A DNA stretch of 64,000 bases from Paenibacillus dauci (GCF_000971985.1 NZ_LAQQ01000009.1:105905-169904), one strand, 5' to 3'. Numbered from the stretch's first letter, positions 26,709 through 36,733 are shown. Numbers and translations: made by a program. The notes: generated by a model not told the origin, from the sequence alone.

Positions 26709-28007
26709 ATGAACCCACTGGCAGGACAATTGAATGAGAACCTGAAAGAGGACAGTCCCTATATTTATGATATGCTGTCCCGGCTCGGCAAAGAAATGTT
26801 TTTCCCCAAAGAAGGCATATTGAGCCAATCGGCAGAAGCTTCCAGCCAGGCCAAAAAATATAATGCCACAATCGGTATCGCTACCGAAAATGGTGGACCG
26901 ATGCATCTGAAGGTCATTCAGGATTCCCTATCCGCTTTTCAGCCGAAAGATCTGTATCCGTATGCCCCACCAGCCGGCAAACCCGAGCTGCGCAGCGCAT
27001 GGCGCGAGAAAATGATCAAGGACAATCCATCTCTGGCAGACAAAAAATTCGGCAATCCGATCGTAACCAATGCACTGACCCATGGTCTGAGCATCGTGGC
27101 GGATCTATTTGCCGATGAGGGTGACGCGATCATCTATCCGGACAAGAACTGGGAAAATTACGAGCTGACCTTCGGTATCCGCCGCGGCGCACAGATCGTC
27201 AATTATCCATTGTTCACCGAAGATATGAACTTTAACAGCGATGGTCTGCGCGATGCTTTGCTGGAACAAAAAGACCGTGGTAAAGCCATTGTGGTCCTGA
27301 ACTTCCCGAACAATCCGACCGGATACACACCAAGCGTCGAGGACGGTCACCGGATCGTAGCAGCTATCAATGAAGCAGCACTGGCGGGCATTAATGTAGT
27401 CGTTGTAACGGATGATGCTTACTTTGGATTATTCTTCGAAGATTCCATACAGGAATCCCTGTTCGGCGAATTGAACAATCTGCACCCACGCATTCTGCCG
27501 ATCAAGATCGACGGCGCTACCAAAGAAGAATATGTATGGGGCTTCCGCGTCGGATTTATTACGTATGGTGCTTCTTCGGATGTGGCATTGACCGCCCTGG
27601 AACAAAAGACGCTCGGTATTATCCGTGCAACGATCTCCAGCGGAGCACATCCGTCACAGACCTTTGTCCTGAACGCCCTGCGTTCCCCGGAATTCGAAGC
27701 GCAAAAAGCCGAGAAATTCCAGGTGATGAAAGGCCGTGCCAACAAAGTCAAACAGCTGCTCGACAGCGGCAAATACGGCGATGTATGGGAATACTATCCA
27801 TTTAACTCTGGCTACTTTATGTGCCTGAAGCTCAAAAATATATCAGCGGAAGATGTACGTCAGCGCTTGCTGAGCCAGTACGAAGTCGGCACAATTGCTC
27901 TGGGTGAGCATGATCTGCGGGTTGCTTTCTCCTGTATTGAAGAGCAATACCTTGAAGATCTGTACGATCTGATCCATCAGGCTGTACTGGATGTGCAGCA
28001 GGCGTAA
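26709..28007 (+). CDS. Class I/II fold aminotransferase
   Basis: 432 residues. The second ATG is chosen because GGAAGG lies 9 bases before it but abuts the first. Fold-type I features are TENGGPMHLKV near the N-terminus, NFPNNPTGYTPS (Asn contacting PLP), VTDDAYFGLFF with the Asp that holds the pyridine nitrogen, and a probable Schiff-base Lys in DGATKEEYVWGFRVGF. The Arg for the substrate carboxylate is in HDLRVAFSC. The Lys environment differs from the usual SFSK, placing it in a less studied subgroup; substrate unknown. It has its own promoter and terminator. Confidence 0.88.
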   Translation: MNPLAGQLNENLKEDSPYIYDMLSRLGKEMFFPKEGILSQSAEASSQAKKYNATIGIATENGGPMHLKVIQDSLSAFQPKDLYPYAPPAGKPELRSAWREKMIKDNPSLADKKFGNPIVTNALTHGLSIVADLFADEGDAIIYPDKNWENYELTFGIRRGAQIVNYPLFTEDMNFNSDGLRDALLEQKDRGKAIVVLNFPNNPTGYTPSVEDGHRIVAAINEAALAGINVVVVTDDAYFGLFFEDSIQESLFGELNNLHPRILPIKIDGATKEEYVWGFRVGFITYGASSDVALTALEQKTLGIIRATISSGAHPSQTFVLNALRSPEFEAQKAEKFQVMKGRANKVKQLLDSGKYGDVWEYYPFNSGYFMCLKLKNISAEDVRQRLLSQYEVGTIALGEHDLRVAFSCIEEQYLEDLYDLIHQAVLDVQQA

Positions 28008-28076
28008 CAAACAAGCTGACAGTTAGTTCTTTATCAACCAGCAATTCTTTTGATCATTATGAGATCCATAAATAAT

Positions 28077-28111
28077 AGCAGGCCCCGGTCATGGATCGGA
28101 GCCTGCTTTTT
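28077..28111 (+). terminator. Terminator of the aminotransferase gene
   Basis: AGCAGGC-CCGGTC and GATCGG-GCCTGCT pair around ATG, followed by TTTTT. Confidence 0.85.
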
Positions 28112-28315
28112 GGCGTTCCTTGGATTAATAACCGCCTTATTTCCTATCCATACAATTCCATTACAGGAAAATTCATTTCCCAAAAGAATAAAGTTATAGT
28201 AATATGGATCAATATGCCTATTTTTGTAAAGAAAAGATATAAAATTAGGTTTTTCAGACTATATCGAGATTAGGTACAAAGCTTAAATTTATGGTTTATT
28301 GGGGGAACTTAAGGA

Positions 28316-31300
28316 ATGTTAACGACGAAAATTCGGCCGTGGGCCATCCTGCTGCTGAGCACAGCCATTCTGCTGCCGACTGCCGGACTCACAGGAGTTG
28401 ATCCGGTCAGCGCACAGTCAGTCAATGCGACTGATATCCAGCATCACTGGGCCAAAAATGTTCTTATCGATTGGCAAAACAAAGGCTATATTAGCGGCTT
28501 CCAGGATGGCAGTCTACAGCCGGATCAGAGTGTAACCCGTTCGCAGCTGGCTGCACTGATCAACAAATCATTTGGGTTCACTTCATCCGTACCCATTCAT
28601 TATCGCGATGTACAACCATCCGATTGGTACTATAACGATATCGCTATTGCCAAAGCGCAAGGCTATATGGAAGGATACAAAGATTCCACCTTCCATCCGG
28701 AGCAGCAAGTTACCCGTCAGGAGCTGGCGGTTATTCTGACCTCTATCAAAAAATTAAAATCATCCGGCTCGGCCAGTCGAATGAAAGATACAGCCAACAG
28801 CCCTTCCTGGAGCAAAGGCTCGATCGGTGCCGTGATTGATAACGGACTGATGAATGGCGATGAAAAAGGATTCCGTCCCAAAGACACAACGACCCGTGCA
28901 GAAGCCGTCACCGTACTAAATCGTTCACTTCAGTCTACCGGTGCTGCAGCGACAGTCTATAATACAGCTGGAGTCTACGGACCGGCATCTGGACAACAGC
29001 AGATATCCGGCAATGTACAGCTCAATGCCGCTGGCAGCACACTGCGCAATATGGTTATCAACGGTGATCTGCTGCTTGGCCAGGGAATTGGCGAAGGAGA
29101 TGCGCTGCTCGATCATGTGACGGTCAAAGGAACAACAACCGTCAATGGCGGCGGCAGCCATAGTATCCATGTCAAAGATTCCAATCTGGCTACTATGGTC
29201 ATTAACAAAAAAGATGGCGATGTTCGCGTAGAAACCAGTGGTTCAACTGTGATTCAGCAGACTGTTCTTCAATCCGGTGCCATTCTGGAAGAGAAAATGA
29301 ACGCTGGTGCCAGCGGATTTAACAATGTCGTTATGTCTTCACTACTGCCAACCGGTGCCAGAGTGACCATGAATGGACGGTTCGATGCAGTCGATATCGC
29401 CGCTTCGTCACTTGACGTGCAACTGGTATCAGGTTCAATCGATAGTCTGGCTGTCGCTTCCGGTACGACAGGCAACCGGGTGGATACGACCAGTAGCTCG
29501 TCTATTCAATCCGCTACCTTGAATGCCCCGGCAACAATCGGCGGCAATGGTACGGTCGAGAATGCTTATATTCGCGCTGAAGGAGTCACAATTACGCCGC
29601 GAGTGATGCAGACGAGTATAGATAATGGCATTACTGCCCGCGTAGGCGGCAATACGGTAGGACTTCCGTTGACCCCCACCAATACCAAGAAAAAAGAATC
29701 CAATCATAATGAGACCACAACGCCTGTAAACGAGACGAAGCCAACTCCGAACACAGATGTCACGGCTCCGCCGCAGATCCAGCATCTGGATGTCAAGAAT
29801 GGTCAGGCCGTTCTGCCTCCTCAGGCGGGCGATGTGCTGTTCCTCAGTGATATGAATATTACAGCTACACTGGACGGTGTGCCTATCAACTTGCGCTCGA
29901 TCAGCTATGACAGCGTGACGCGTACTGTGCACTTCGATCCACTTAAGCTACTGCATTATAATGGCAAAGTACTGCAGGTCAAAATAGCCCCTGTAGCAGA
30001 CTTTTCCCGTCTTACGCGTACGTTCCAGGGCAGTGTACAAATCAGTGGTTTTATCGGCGTAATTACCGACACTCAAGGTGAGCCGGTGAATGGAGTAAAA
30101 ATAATGTTCCGTCGAGGCGTAGGCGTAATGACCGGACCGGTAGAAGCAACAGTAACCACCGGCATGGATGGCAACTATACCGTTCAGCTTCCACCTGGTA
30201 TATATACCGGAGAGATGCAAAAGGATGGATTCCTTACATCTTACATGACTGGCGTCTCATTAACAGGCATCCTGAATGATACCGAAAATGGAGTTATCAT
30301 CCAGCAGGCAGACAAAGATCAGATTCACATTATACTGACCTGGGATGAGTTCCCGCAAGACGAAGATGTGCATCTGCTCGGACCCACTCCGGACGGATTC
30401 GGATTTCAAACGGATTCATCTGAACAACAATATATTTACAATGGTGAAGTTTATGCTGAACTGAATTACGATGCTATGCAGGGTTATGGCCCAGAAGCTC
30501 TAACGATCCGCAAACGTACACCAGGCACATATACATTTTATGTAGACAATATCAGTCAATTACATTCAGGCAGTACGGCTACTCTGCGTCATTCGTCTGC
30601 CCGTGTTGAAGTCTATGATGGTCAGTCTCCGACGCCAATTAAGACGTACCTGATACCTGCAGGTGACGGCAACGAGCCGTACTGGCATGTATTTGACATG
30701 AATATAGCTGATGGACAGCTGAGCTTTACGGATCGTAATCTGCTCTTGAATGCAGCACCAGTCTCCAAGTATCTGCCGATTCCAACTGCTGATTCGGATC
30801 AAGCTAAGCTGGAACAGGAAGCCGATCTTATTCCCGATGATATCGTGCTGTCATATGATACAAAGCTGAATCAAGAAATTGCCCTGACAGATAAGCAGCC
30901 AGCTGATGGTATCACCAGAACCGTCTCCTCTGTAGAACTGCTGTCTGCTATCGATGCAGATACAGATAACGAGTTTTCGGTTACCAATGATGTATATCTC
31001 TCCACTGCGGATACGGGCAAAGGTCTGCAACTGCTCCAGTATAACGGTAGTCCGTATACTGCACCGTATAAAGTGACCGTTTCTCTCCGTCTCGGTGATA
31101 CCACTATCCAAAAAAATGTGTACGTGGATGTACCCAATCTGGATACCTGGTTGAATCAAGCTGCAATTCAGGCTCAGAGTGTGCTGGCACAACCAGCTGC
31201 CGGACAGGATACGACCGGTTTGCAGACCGCTCTGGATCACAAAAATGCTCTACCGCAAGCCGCTGCTGTACAGGACAAGATCACTGTTCTACAGGAATTA

Positions 31301-31327
31301 AATGCAGCGCTGCAGCAACTAAAATAA
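28316..31327 (+). CDS. Large SLH-domain cell-surface protein
   Basis: 1003 residues. A signal peptide (1-34, ending VSAQS) is followed by three SLH domains at about 39-82, 97-143 and 156-204, which anchor proteins to pyruvylated wall polymer. Residues 210-460 are a low-complexity, beta-rich stretch of Gly/Thr/Val/Asn. A Lys/Thr/Pro-rich linker precedes a carboxypeptidase-regulatory-like domain (about 575-645, ITDTQGEPVNGVKIMF). Next comes a YfaP-like domain (about 665-790) with ILTWDEFPQDEDVHLLGPTP. The C-terminal 60 residues are Ala/Gln-rich helices. GGGGGA lies 9 bases before the ATG. Function unknown; surface adhesion or polymer binding is plausible. Confidence 0.9.
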   Translation: MLTTKIRPWAILLLSTAILLPTAGLTGVDPVSAQSVNATDIQHHWAKNVLIDWQNKGYISGFQDGSLQPDQSVTRSQLAALINKSFGFTSSVPIHYRDVQPSDWYYNDIAIAKAQGYMEGYKDSTFHPEQQVTRQELAVILTSIKKLKSSGSASRMKDTANSPSWSKGSIGAVIDNGLMNGDEKGFRPKDTTTRAEAVTVLNRSLQSTGAAATVYNTAGVYGPASGQQQISGNVQLNAAGSTLRNMVINGDLLLGQGIGEGDALLDHVTVKGTTTVNGGGSHSIHVKDSNLATMVINKKDGDVRVETSGSTVIQQTVLQSGAILEEKMNAGASGFNNVVMSSLLPTGARVTMNGRFDAVDIAASSLDVQLVSGSIDSLAVASGTTGNRVDTTSSSSIQSATLNAPATIGGNGTVENAYIRAEGVTITPRVMQTSIDNGITARVGGNTVGLPLTPTNTKKKESNHNETTTPVNETKPTPNTDVTAPPQIQHLDVKNGQAVLPPQAGDVLFLSDMNITATLDGVPINLRSISYDSVTRTVHFDPLKLLHYNGKVLQVKIAPVADFSRLTRTFQGSVQISGFIGVITDTQGEPVNGVKIMFRRGVGVMTGPVEATVTTGMDGNYTVQLPPGIYTGEMQKDGFLTSYMTGVSLTGILNDTENGVIIQQADKDQIHIILTWDEFPQDEDVHLLGPTPDGFGFQTDSSEQQYIYNGEVYAELNYDAMQGYGPEALTIRKRTPGTYTFYVDNISQLHSGSTATLRHSSARVEVYDGQSPTPIKTYLIPAGDGNEPYWHVFDMNIADGQLSFTDRNLLLNAAPVSKYLPIPTADSDQAKLEQEADLIPDDIVLSYDTKLNQEIALTDKQPADGITRTVSSVELLSAIDADTDNEFSVTNDVYLSTADTGKGLQLLQYNGSPYTAPYKVTVSLRLGDTTIQKNVYVDVPNLDTWLNQAAIQAQSVLAQPAAGQDTTGLQTALDHKNALPQAAAVQDKITVLQELNAALQQLK

Positions 31328-31340
31328 ACAGGCTTCATCC

Positions 31341-31379
31341 AAAAAACCAGCATGGGCTCATCCCGATGCTGGTTTTTTG
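31341..31379. terminator. Terminator between the SLH gene and livF
   Basis: AAAAAACCAGCAT-GGG and CCC-ATGCTGGTTTTTT pair around CTCAT. The symmetric A/T tails suit both convergent genes. Confidence 0.9.
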
Positions 31380-31495
31380 ATTTCAGTAAGTCTATCGATA
31401 AATCTATCGCCTGCTTAGGATAACGAAATACATATCTTCGATATAGACTAGGTGGAACATACTAATGATATTTCAGACTTTGCTATGTCATACTT

Positions 31496-32200
31496 CTACG
31501 CCAGATATGCTTCCTTGACCTGATCATTCTTGAGCAGCTCTGCTGCATTATCCTGCAGAATGATCTCTCCTGTCTGGATCACGTACCCTCGGTGGGCAAT
31601 CTGCAGTGCCTGATAAGCATTTTGTTCCACCAGCAAAATCGTCATTCCCGATTCATTCAATTCCTGGATAATCTCGAAAATCTGATCCACAATGACCGGA
31701 GCCAGCCCCATCGACGGCTCATCCAATAGCAGAATACGCGGACCCATCATCAGACCACGGGCGATTGCCAGCATCTGTTGTTCGCCGCCGCTCATCGTCC
31801 CACCTACCTGATGATAACGTTCCTTAAGCCTCGGAAAATAGGCAAACGACTTCTCGATGCGCTCCCGGATCAGACTTTTGCTTTTGACCGAGAATGCGCC
31901 CATTTCCAGATTATCCTTGACCGTCATGCGGGGAAAAATGCGCCGCCCCTCCGGTACATGCGCGATACCGCTCTCTGCTATCATATGCGGCATCTGGTCG
32001 GAAATATTCTTACCATTAAACCAGACTTCTCCGCGAATCTTTACCTGTCCGCAGATCGACTTGAGCGTAGTTGATTTGCCTGCTCCATTGGAGCCAATCA
32101 AAGTAACAATTTCTCCTTCGTTTACATCGATCGTAACCCCGCGCAGCGCCTGAATCGCACCATAATAAGCTTCAACCTGCTTGAGCTGCAGCAGACTCAT
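31496..32200 (-). CDS. livF: Branched-chain amino-acid ABC transporter ATPase LivF
   Basis: 234 residues, complete. Walker A GSNGAGKST, signature MSGGEQQMLAIARGL and Walker B ILLLDEPSMGLAP are intact. The short form without the extra C-terminal segment and the MGLAP ending mark LivF rather than LivG. It powers high-affinity uptake of Leu/Ile/Val (and often other small amino acids) as half of a LivF-LivG ATPase heterodimer. Its ATG overlaps the livG stop by four bases, so the two are translationally coupled. Last gene of the leftward livKHMGF operon. Confidence 0.95.
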   Translation of the reverse strand: MSLLQLKQVEAYYGAIQALRGVTIDVNEGEIVTLIGSNGAGKSTTLKSICGQVKIRGEVWFNGKNISDQMPHMIAESGIAHVPEGRRIFPRMTVKDNLEMGAFSVKSKSLIRERIEKSFAYFPRLKERYHQVGGTMSGGEQQMLAIARGLMMGPRILLLDEPSMGLAPVIVDQIFEIIQELNESGMTILLVEQNAYQALQIAHRGYVIQTGEIILQDNAAELLKNDQVKEAYLA

Positions 32201-32985
32201 TCGACCACCACTCCTTCTTCAACGGCACTTTTACCCAAATAGGCTTCGATCACCTTGGGATTGGAGCGAATATTCTGTGGATCGCCTTCAGCAATTTTGA
32301 CACCATGATCCAGCACCAGAATATGATGCGACAGCTCCATCACGAGCTTCATATCGTGCTCGATCAGAATAATCGAGATGTTCAGTTCCTGCTGGATGCG
32401 GCGAATCAGTGCAGTCAGATCGACGGTTTCCCTTGGATTCATACCGGCTGCCGGTTCGTCGAGCAGCAGTACCTTGGGCCGTGCAGCCAGTGCGCGGGCA
32501 ATTTCCAGACGGCGCTGCGCTCCATACGACAGGCTGCTCGCTTCGGCATTATACCATTCTTCCAGTCCGACATATTCCAGCAGCCGATACGCTTCCTGCT
32601 GCGAAGTATGTTCTTCATGACGTACTCTTGGCAGGTTGAGCAGCGTGCCGATCACACCTGTTTTTAGATGAATATGCATGCCGACCTGCACGTTCTCCAG
32701 CACCGTCATACTGCCGAACAGACGGATATTCTGAAAAGTACGGGCGATGCCTTTACCGGTAATCCGGTCCGGCTTCACATTGACGATCGATTCCCCATCC
32801 AGTTCAATCTGTCCTTCGTCGGGCACATAGATGCCGGTAATCATATTAAAAAAGGTCGTTTTGCCCGCTCCATTCGGACCGATCACAGCAGAGATCTGTC
32901 CCTGCGGAAATTCGAAGTCTACCCCACTGACCGCGGTCAATCCGCCAAAGCGTTTGGTGAGCCGATTTACTTTTAGAATACTCAT
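32197..32985 (-). CDS. livG: Branched-chain amino-acid ABC transporter ATPase LivG
   Basis: 262 residues from the ATG 8 bases after GAGGAGG. Walker A GPNGAGKTT, signature LSYGAQRRLEIARAL and Walker B VLLLDEPAAGMNP. The long Q-loop segment with IARTFQNIRLFGSMTVLENV and the AAGMNP motif are typical of LivG. It pairs with LivF beneath the LivHM permease. The 140-base gap from livM holds a long hairpin (33018-33089). Confidence 0.95.
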   Translation of the reverse strand: MSILKVNRLTKRFGGLTAVSGVDFEFPQGQISAVIGPNGAGKTTFFNMITGIYVPDEGQIELDGESIVNVKPDRITGKGIARTFQNIRLFGSMTVLENVQVGMHIHLKTGVIGTLLNLPRVRHEEHTSQQEAYRLLEYVGLEEWYNAEASSLSYGAQRRLEIARALAARPKVLLLDEPAAGMNPRETVDLTALIRRIQQELNISIILIEHDMKLVMELSHHILVLDHGVKIAEGDPQNIRSNPKVIEAYLGKSAVEEGVVVE

Positions 32986-33017
32986 GACTGTATCCTCCTC
33001 ATAGGCGGGATTGTTTG

Positions 33018-33089
33018 GAACCGGTGTATATTTCCGATTGCCTGGCATCCCCGGATATCGGAAGAATCTGTACAGGAGTGTACCGGTTC
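33018..33089 (-). promoter_or_regulatory. Intercistronic hairpin between livM and livG
   Basis: GAACCGGT (33018-33025) pairs with ACCGGTTC (33082-33089), and inside TTTCCGAT (33031-33038) pairs with ATCGGAAG (33057-33064). There is no T-run. It probably protects or processes the message rather than ending it. Confidence 0.5.
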
Positions 33090-33125
33090 AGCAGGGCAGC
33101 TGTCAGATGATGTGTCCATAGTGAT

Positions 33126-34424
33126 TTATTCGGGGCTCGTTTTGGCACTGATCGGAGCCGCAGGTACTTCATGATGTTGATGTGGACCACCTGTCACCAC
33201 CTCCTTGGGAATTTTGCGATTTTTGGCGGCGATCAATCCATTCGGACGGAAGATGGCGACCAGAATCAGGATCATACCGAAAATAAACCGCTGCATTTTA
33301 GAAGGGGACAGCGCGTTGGGCACTTCGATAATCCCCTGCATGGATAACTGATTGAGCCAGTTCGTCAGTTCAGTCAGCACCTGCAGATTGAGAATCGTAA
33401 CCAGACTCGCTCCGAGAATAACACCCGGCACACTCCCCATCCCGCCCAGTACGACCATCACGAGAATTGTCGTCGATTCGATCAGCGTGAAGCTCGTCGG
33501 ATCAATAAAAGTCTGCTTGGCCGCAAATACTACACCCATCATTCCTGAAAAGGAAGCTCCGATCGCAAACGCAATCAGCTTGGTACGAATTAGCGGAATA
33601 CCCATCGACTGGGCAGCAATCTCATTTTCGCGTACTGCTTTCCAGGAACGTCCCAGACGGGAGTGCTCCAGCCGCCGCACAGCGAAGATAACGACCAGCA
33701 GAATCGCTATCACGATAAAATAATATTGATGCGGAAAGGTAAAATCAAAGCCGAATAGATCTGGCGGCTGAATCGATGACAGCCCCATCGCTCCATTCGT
33801 AATATTGACTGGCTTCTCCAGATTATTGAAAATAATACGGATAATCTCGCCAAACCCCAGCGTCACGATAGCCAGATAATCTCCCTTGACCCGCAGCACG
33901 GGCAGACCAAGCAGAATCCCGAAGATCCCCGCCATAAACCCGCCGATCAGGATAAAGATCCAGAACGTGCCGCCGGATAGTGGAAACAGATCGCCCGAGA
34001 TAAAATTATTCGCCTGGTCCGTAGCAAAGATACCGTACGTATACGCACCGACCGCAAAAAAGGCGACAAATCCCATATCCAGCAGACCGGCAAAGCCGAC
34101 CACAATATTCAGTCCCAGTGCCATCGCCACATAGATTCCACACTGGGTTGCCACTTCCATATAGGAGTCATACGAAGTCCCGCCGGAGGAAGCGAAAGGA
34201 ATAACGACCAGCAGCAGGACCAGGGCAATGATCCATTTGATCCCATTGGTAAAAGACGTATAGTAGAGCAGCAACAGCGACGCCAGCAGCAGCAAAAAGG
34301 CTGTCACCGAGCGCTCCATCAGATATACCGCTGCCGCTGTTACGAGTGTAAACAGCACCAGCAGAATGATCTGTGCCAGCTTGTTCTCCCGCAGGGTATG
34401 ACGCATATTATCGAGTTTGCTCAT
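33126..34424 (-). CDS. livM: Branched-chain amino-acid ABC transporter permease LivM
   Basis: About 432 residues with roughly ten hydrophobic segments and the LivM signature LNIVVGFAGLLDMGFVAFFA. The EAA-like cytoplasmic loop near SRLGRSWKAVRENEIAAQSMG contacts the ATPases. The start could be the ATG at 34424 (5 bases after AGGTGA) or a GTG three codons earlier; the livH stop codon lies directly against that GTG, so the two genes are coupled either way. The C-terminal 35 residues after the last helix are polar. Confidence 0.93.
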   Translation of the reverse strand: MSKLDNMRHTLRENKLAQIILLVLFTLVTAAAVYLMERSVTAFLLLLASLLLLYYTSFTNGIKWIIALVLLLVVIPFASSGGTSYDSYMEVATQCGIYVAMALGLNIVVGFAGLLDMGFVAFFAVGAYTYGIFATDQANNFISGDLFPLSGGTFWIFILIGGFMAGIFGILLGLPVLRVKGDYLAIVTLGFGEIIRIIFNNLEKPVNITNGAMGLSSIQPPDLFGFDFTFPHQYYFIVIAILLVVIFAVRRLEHSRLGRSWKAVRENEIAAQSMGIPLIRTKLIAFAIGASFSGMMGVVFAAKQTFIDPTSFTLIESTTILVMVVLGGMGSVPGVILGASLVTILNLQVLTELTNWLNQLSMQGIIEVPNALSPSKMQRFIFGMILILVAIFRPNGLIAAKNRKIPKEVVTGGPHQHHEVPAAPISAKTSPE

Positions 34425-34433
34425 CGGGGTCAC

Positions 34434-35420
34434 CTACACTTTCTCTTTGACGGCTTTACCAAACAAGCCCTCTGGTTTGAAGATCAACACAACAATCAGG
34501 ATCGCAAAAGCAAATACGTCCTTATATTCTGCTCCAAAATTGCCGCCGGTCATAATACCGAGATTTGCGGAAGCGAACATTTCCAGTACCCCGATTACAA
34601 TCCCGCCGAACATTGCACCGCGGATATTGCCGATCCCGCCCAGCACTGCTGCTGTAAAAGCTTTGAGTCCCAGAATAAATCCGATATACGGATCAATCGT
34701 GCCGTACTGCTGGGCAAACAATACACCGGTTGATCCACCGAGCGCCGAACCGATAAAAAAGGTCAGCAGAATCACTTTGTTCACATTGATCGACATCAGG
34801 GAAGCCGTCTCCCGATCCTGTGCCACTGCGCGCATCGCTCCGCCCCATTTGGTGCGGTTAACGAATATATCCAGCCCGATCATCAGTACAATGGCTACGA
34901 TAAAAATAAAGATCGTATTCGTCTTGACCGTGGCATTGCCAAACATCGCAGTTATGGACGAGAAACCCAGTGTGAAGCGTCCATCGAACAGCTGTGGTAC
35001 GCTGATGATATAATTACCGGTTTTCAATTCGGCAATAAAGCGAACCAGATCCTGCAAGACAAAGGATACGCCAAAAGCCGAGATCAGCGAGATCAATTTG
35101 GGTGCCTTGCGCAGCGGCCGGTAGGCGACGCGCTCTATCCCCACGCCAAGTGCCCCGGTGACCATCATCGCGATAAAAATAATCAGTACATACGAGACCC
35201 AGGCGGGCAGATTCCCCAGCCAGCCAAACGACTGGAACAGCAGCAGCACCGATGTACCGGCAAAGGCCCCGGTCATAAAAATCTCTCCATGTGCAAAGTT
35301 AATCAGTTCCAGAATGCCGTATACCATCGTATAACCGAGCGCTACGACCGCGTAAATAGCCCCCAGCGCCAGTCCATCGATCAGTACCTGTGGCAGTGTT
35401 TGTAAAATACTTGCGAACAT
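34434..35420 (-). CDS. livH: Branched-chain amino-acid ABC transporter permease LivH
   Basis: 328 residues from the ATG 7 bases after AAAGGGG. About eight hydrophobic segments. Typical LivH stretches are GLALGAIYAVVALGYTMVYG at the N-terminus, INFAHGEIFMTGAF, and the EAA-like loop GGAMRAVAQDRETASLMSIN. With LivM it forms the membrane channel. It directly precedes livM with no gap. Confidence 0.95.
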   Translation of the reverse strand: MFASILQTLPQVLIDGLALGAIYAVVALGYTMVYGILELINFAHGEIFMTGAFAGTSVLLLFQSFGWLGNLPAWVSYVLIIFIAMMVTGALGVGIERVAYRPLRKAPKLISLISAFGVSFVLQDLVRFIAELKTGNYIISVPQLFDGRFTLGFSSITAMFGNATVKTNTIFIFIVAIVLMIGLDIFVNRTKWGGAMRAVAQDRETASLMSINVNKVILLTFFIGSALGGSTGVLFAQQYGTIDPYIGFILGLKAFTAAVLGGIGNIRGAMFGGIVIGVLEMFASANLGIMTGGNFGAEYKDVFAFAILIVVLIFKPEGLFGKAVKEKV

Positions 35421-35448
35421 GAGCGCACCCCTTTCCATCGCTATAAAA

Positions 35449-35490
35449 CAAGAGCCAACAGGTATGCCGTCAATCTGCACATACCTCTTG
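35449..35490 (-). promoter_or_regulatory. Stem-loop between livK and livH
   Basis: CAAGAG/CTCTTG and GGTATG/CATACC pair as a two-part stem (35449-35490). Stem-loops after a binding-protein gene commonly stabilise its message relative to the permease genes; that role here is inference. Confidence 0.5.
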
Positions 35491-35524
35491 GCCGCATGTT
35501 CATATGCTGCAATTTGTGCTGCAA

Positions 35525-36733
35525 TTATTGACTGACTTCGGATACCAGTTTGCCCGGATATGTATCACCGGCGAACTCGTAAATATACACTTTGGCAAAC
35601 GAGTTATCCCCTTTATCATCAAAGCTGACCTCGGTAGCAATCCCTTTGAAATCCTTGGTTGCCCGCACCGCATCGCGAACGGTCTCGCGGGATGGCATCT
35701 CACCACCGCTGCTGTCCAGCGTCTTTTTGATCGCATCCAGCATGATGGTCATGGAATCATAAGCGTAGGCGGAATATCCTTCCGGCGCTTTGCTGAATTC
35801 CTTTTGGTAACGGGCTGCCCAATCGGAGCCGCCTTCCATTTTGGCAATTTCACCAGCTACCGAGCTGTACAGCGAGCCTTTGACATCGGCACCGGCAATC
35901 TCCACCAGTCCCGAAGAATCCAGTGCATCTCCACCCATGATCGGAGCGGTAATTCCTTTATCCCGAGCTTGCTTGATAATCAGGCCGCCTTCTGCGTACA
36001 GACCACCGAAGAAAATAAAGTCGGGGTTCTGGGTTGCCGCGATATTCAGTACGCCGTTAAAGTCTTTTTCCCCTACCGTAATTCCTTCATAGCCGGCAAT
36101 GGTCGCTCCCAGCTCCTCGGCCTTGTCGCGGAATGCCTCTGCCAACCCTTGGCCATATGCCGTTTTATCCTGAATAACAAATATTTTCTTCGCACCAACG
36201 GTCTTCACTGCGTACTCTGCTGCCGCCGGCCCCTGGAAGTCATCCCGTGCAACGACACGGTTGGCTACTTTCAGCTTGCGATCCGTAAATTCGGTTGCTG
36301 TACTCGCGGGGGAGATCATCGGAATATTGTACTTTTCATATACAACCGAAGATGGAATGGATACACCGGAATTCAGATGGCCGATTACGCCCAGCACTGC
36401 CTGATCGGCACCAATCTGCTCAGCATTGGCTACACCTTTCTTGGGATCACCCTGATCGTCGTATGGAACCAGCTCCAGTGAATAACCCAGTTTGCTAAAG
36501 TCTTCCTTGTGATCTTCCATCGACATTTGAGCTCCCAATCGGATCGCTTCCCCTTGAATCGAGCTGCCTCCCGATAATGGAGATTGCGTTGCAATCTTGA
36601 TGACTTTGCCACCAGAGCTACTGCTGTCTCCGGATGATGTACCAGCCGTCGTTGCACTTCCACCATTTCCGCATCCTGCCAGCAAACCTACGACGAGAAC
36701 TGCAGCTGCTATACCACTCCATCTTCCTTTCAT
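35525..36733 (-). CDS. livK: Branched-chain amino-acid ABC transporter substrate-binding lipoprotein
   Basis: 402 residues. The lipobox LLAGC places the lipidated cysteine at residue 21; a Gly/Ser/Thr-rich tether follows. The mature part is a Leu/Ile/Val-type periplasmic-binding-like protein (IATQSPLSGGSSIQGEAIRL, GHLNSGVSIPSS, ISPASTATEFTDR). Being a lipoprotein, it is anchored outside the membrane and delivers amino acid to LivHM. It is the first gene of the operon. A promoter lies 60-90 bases upstream. Confidence 0.95.
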   Translation of the reverse strand: MKGRWSGIAAAVLVVGLLAGCGNGGSATTAGTSSGDSSSSGGKVIKIATQSPLSGGSSIQGEAIRLGAQMSMEDHKEDFSKLGYSLELVPYDDQGDPKKGVANAEQIGADQAVLGVIGHLNSGVSIPSSVVYEKYNIPMISPASTATEFTDRKLKVANRVVARDDFQGPAAAEYAVKTVGAKKIFVIQDKTAYGQGLAEAFRDKAEELGATIAGYEGITVGEKDFNGVLNIAATQNPDFIFFGGLYAEGGLIIKQARDKGITAPIMGGDALDSSGLVEIAGADVKGSLYSSVAGEIAKMEGGSDWAARYQKEFSKAPEGYSAYAYDSMTIMLDAIKKTLDSSGGEMPSRETVRDAVRATKDFKGIATEVSFDDKGDNSFAKVYIYEFAGDTYPGKLVSEVSQ

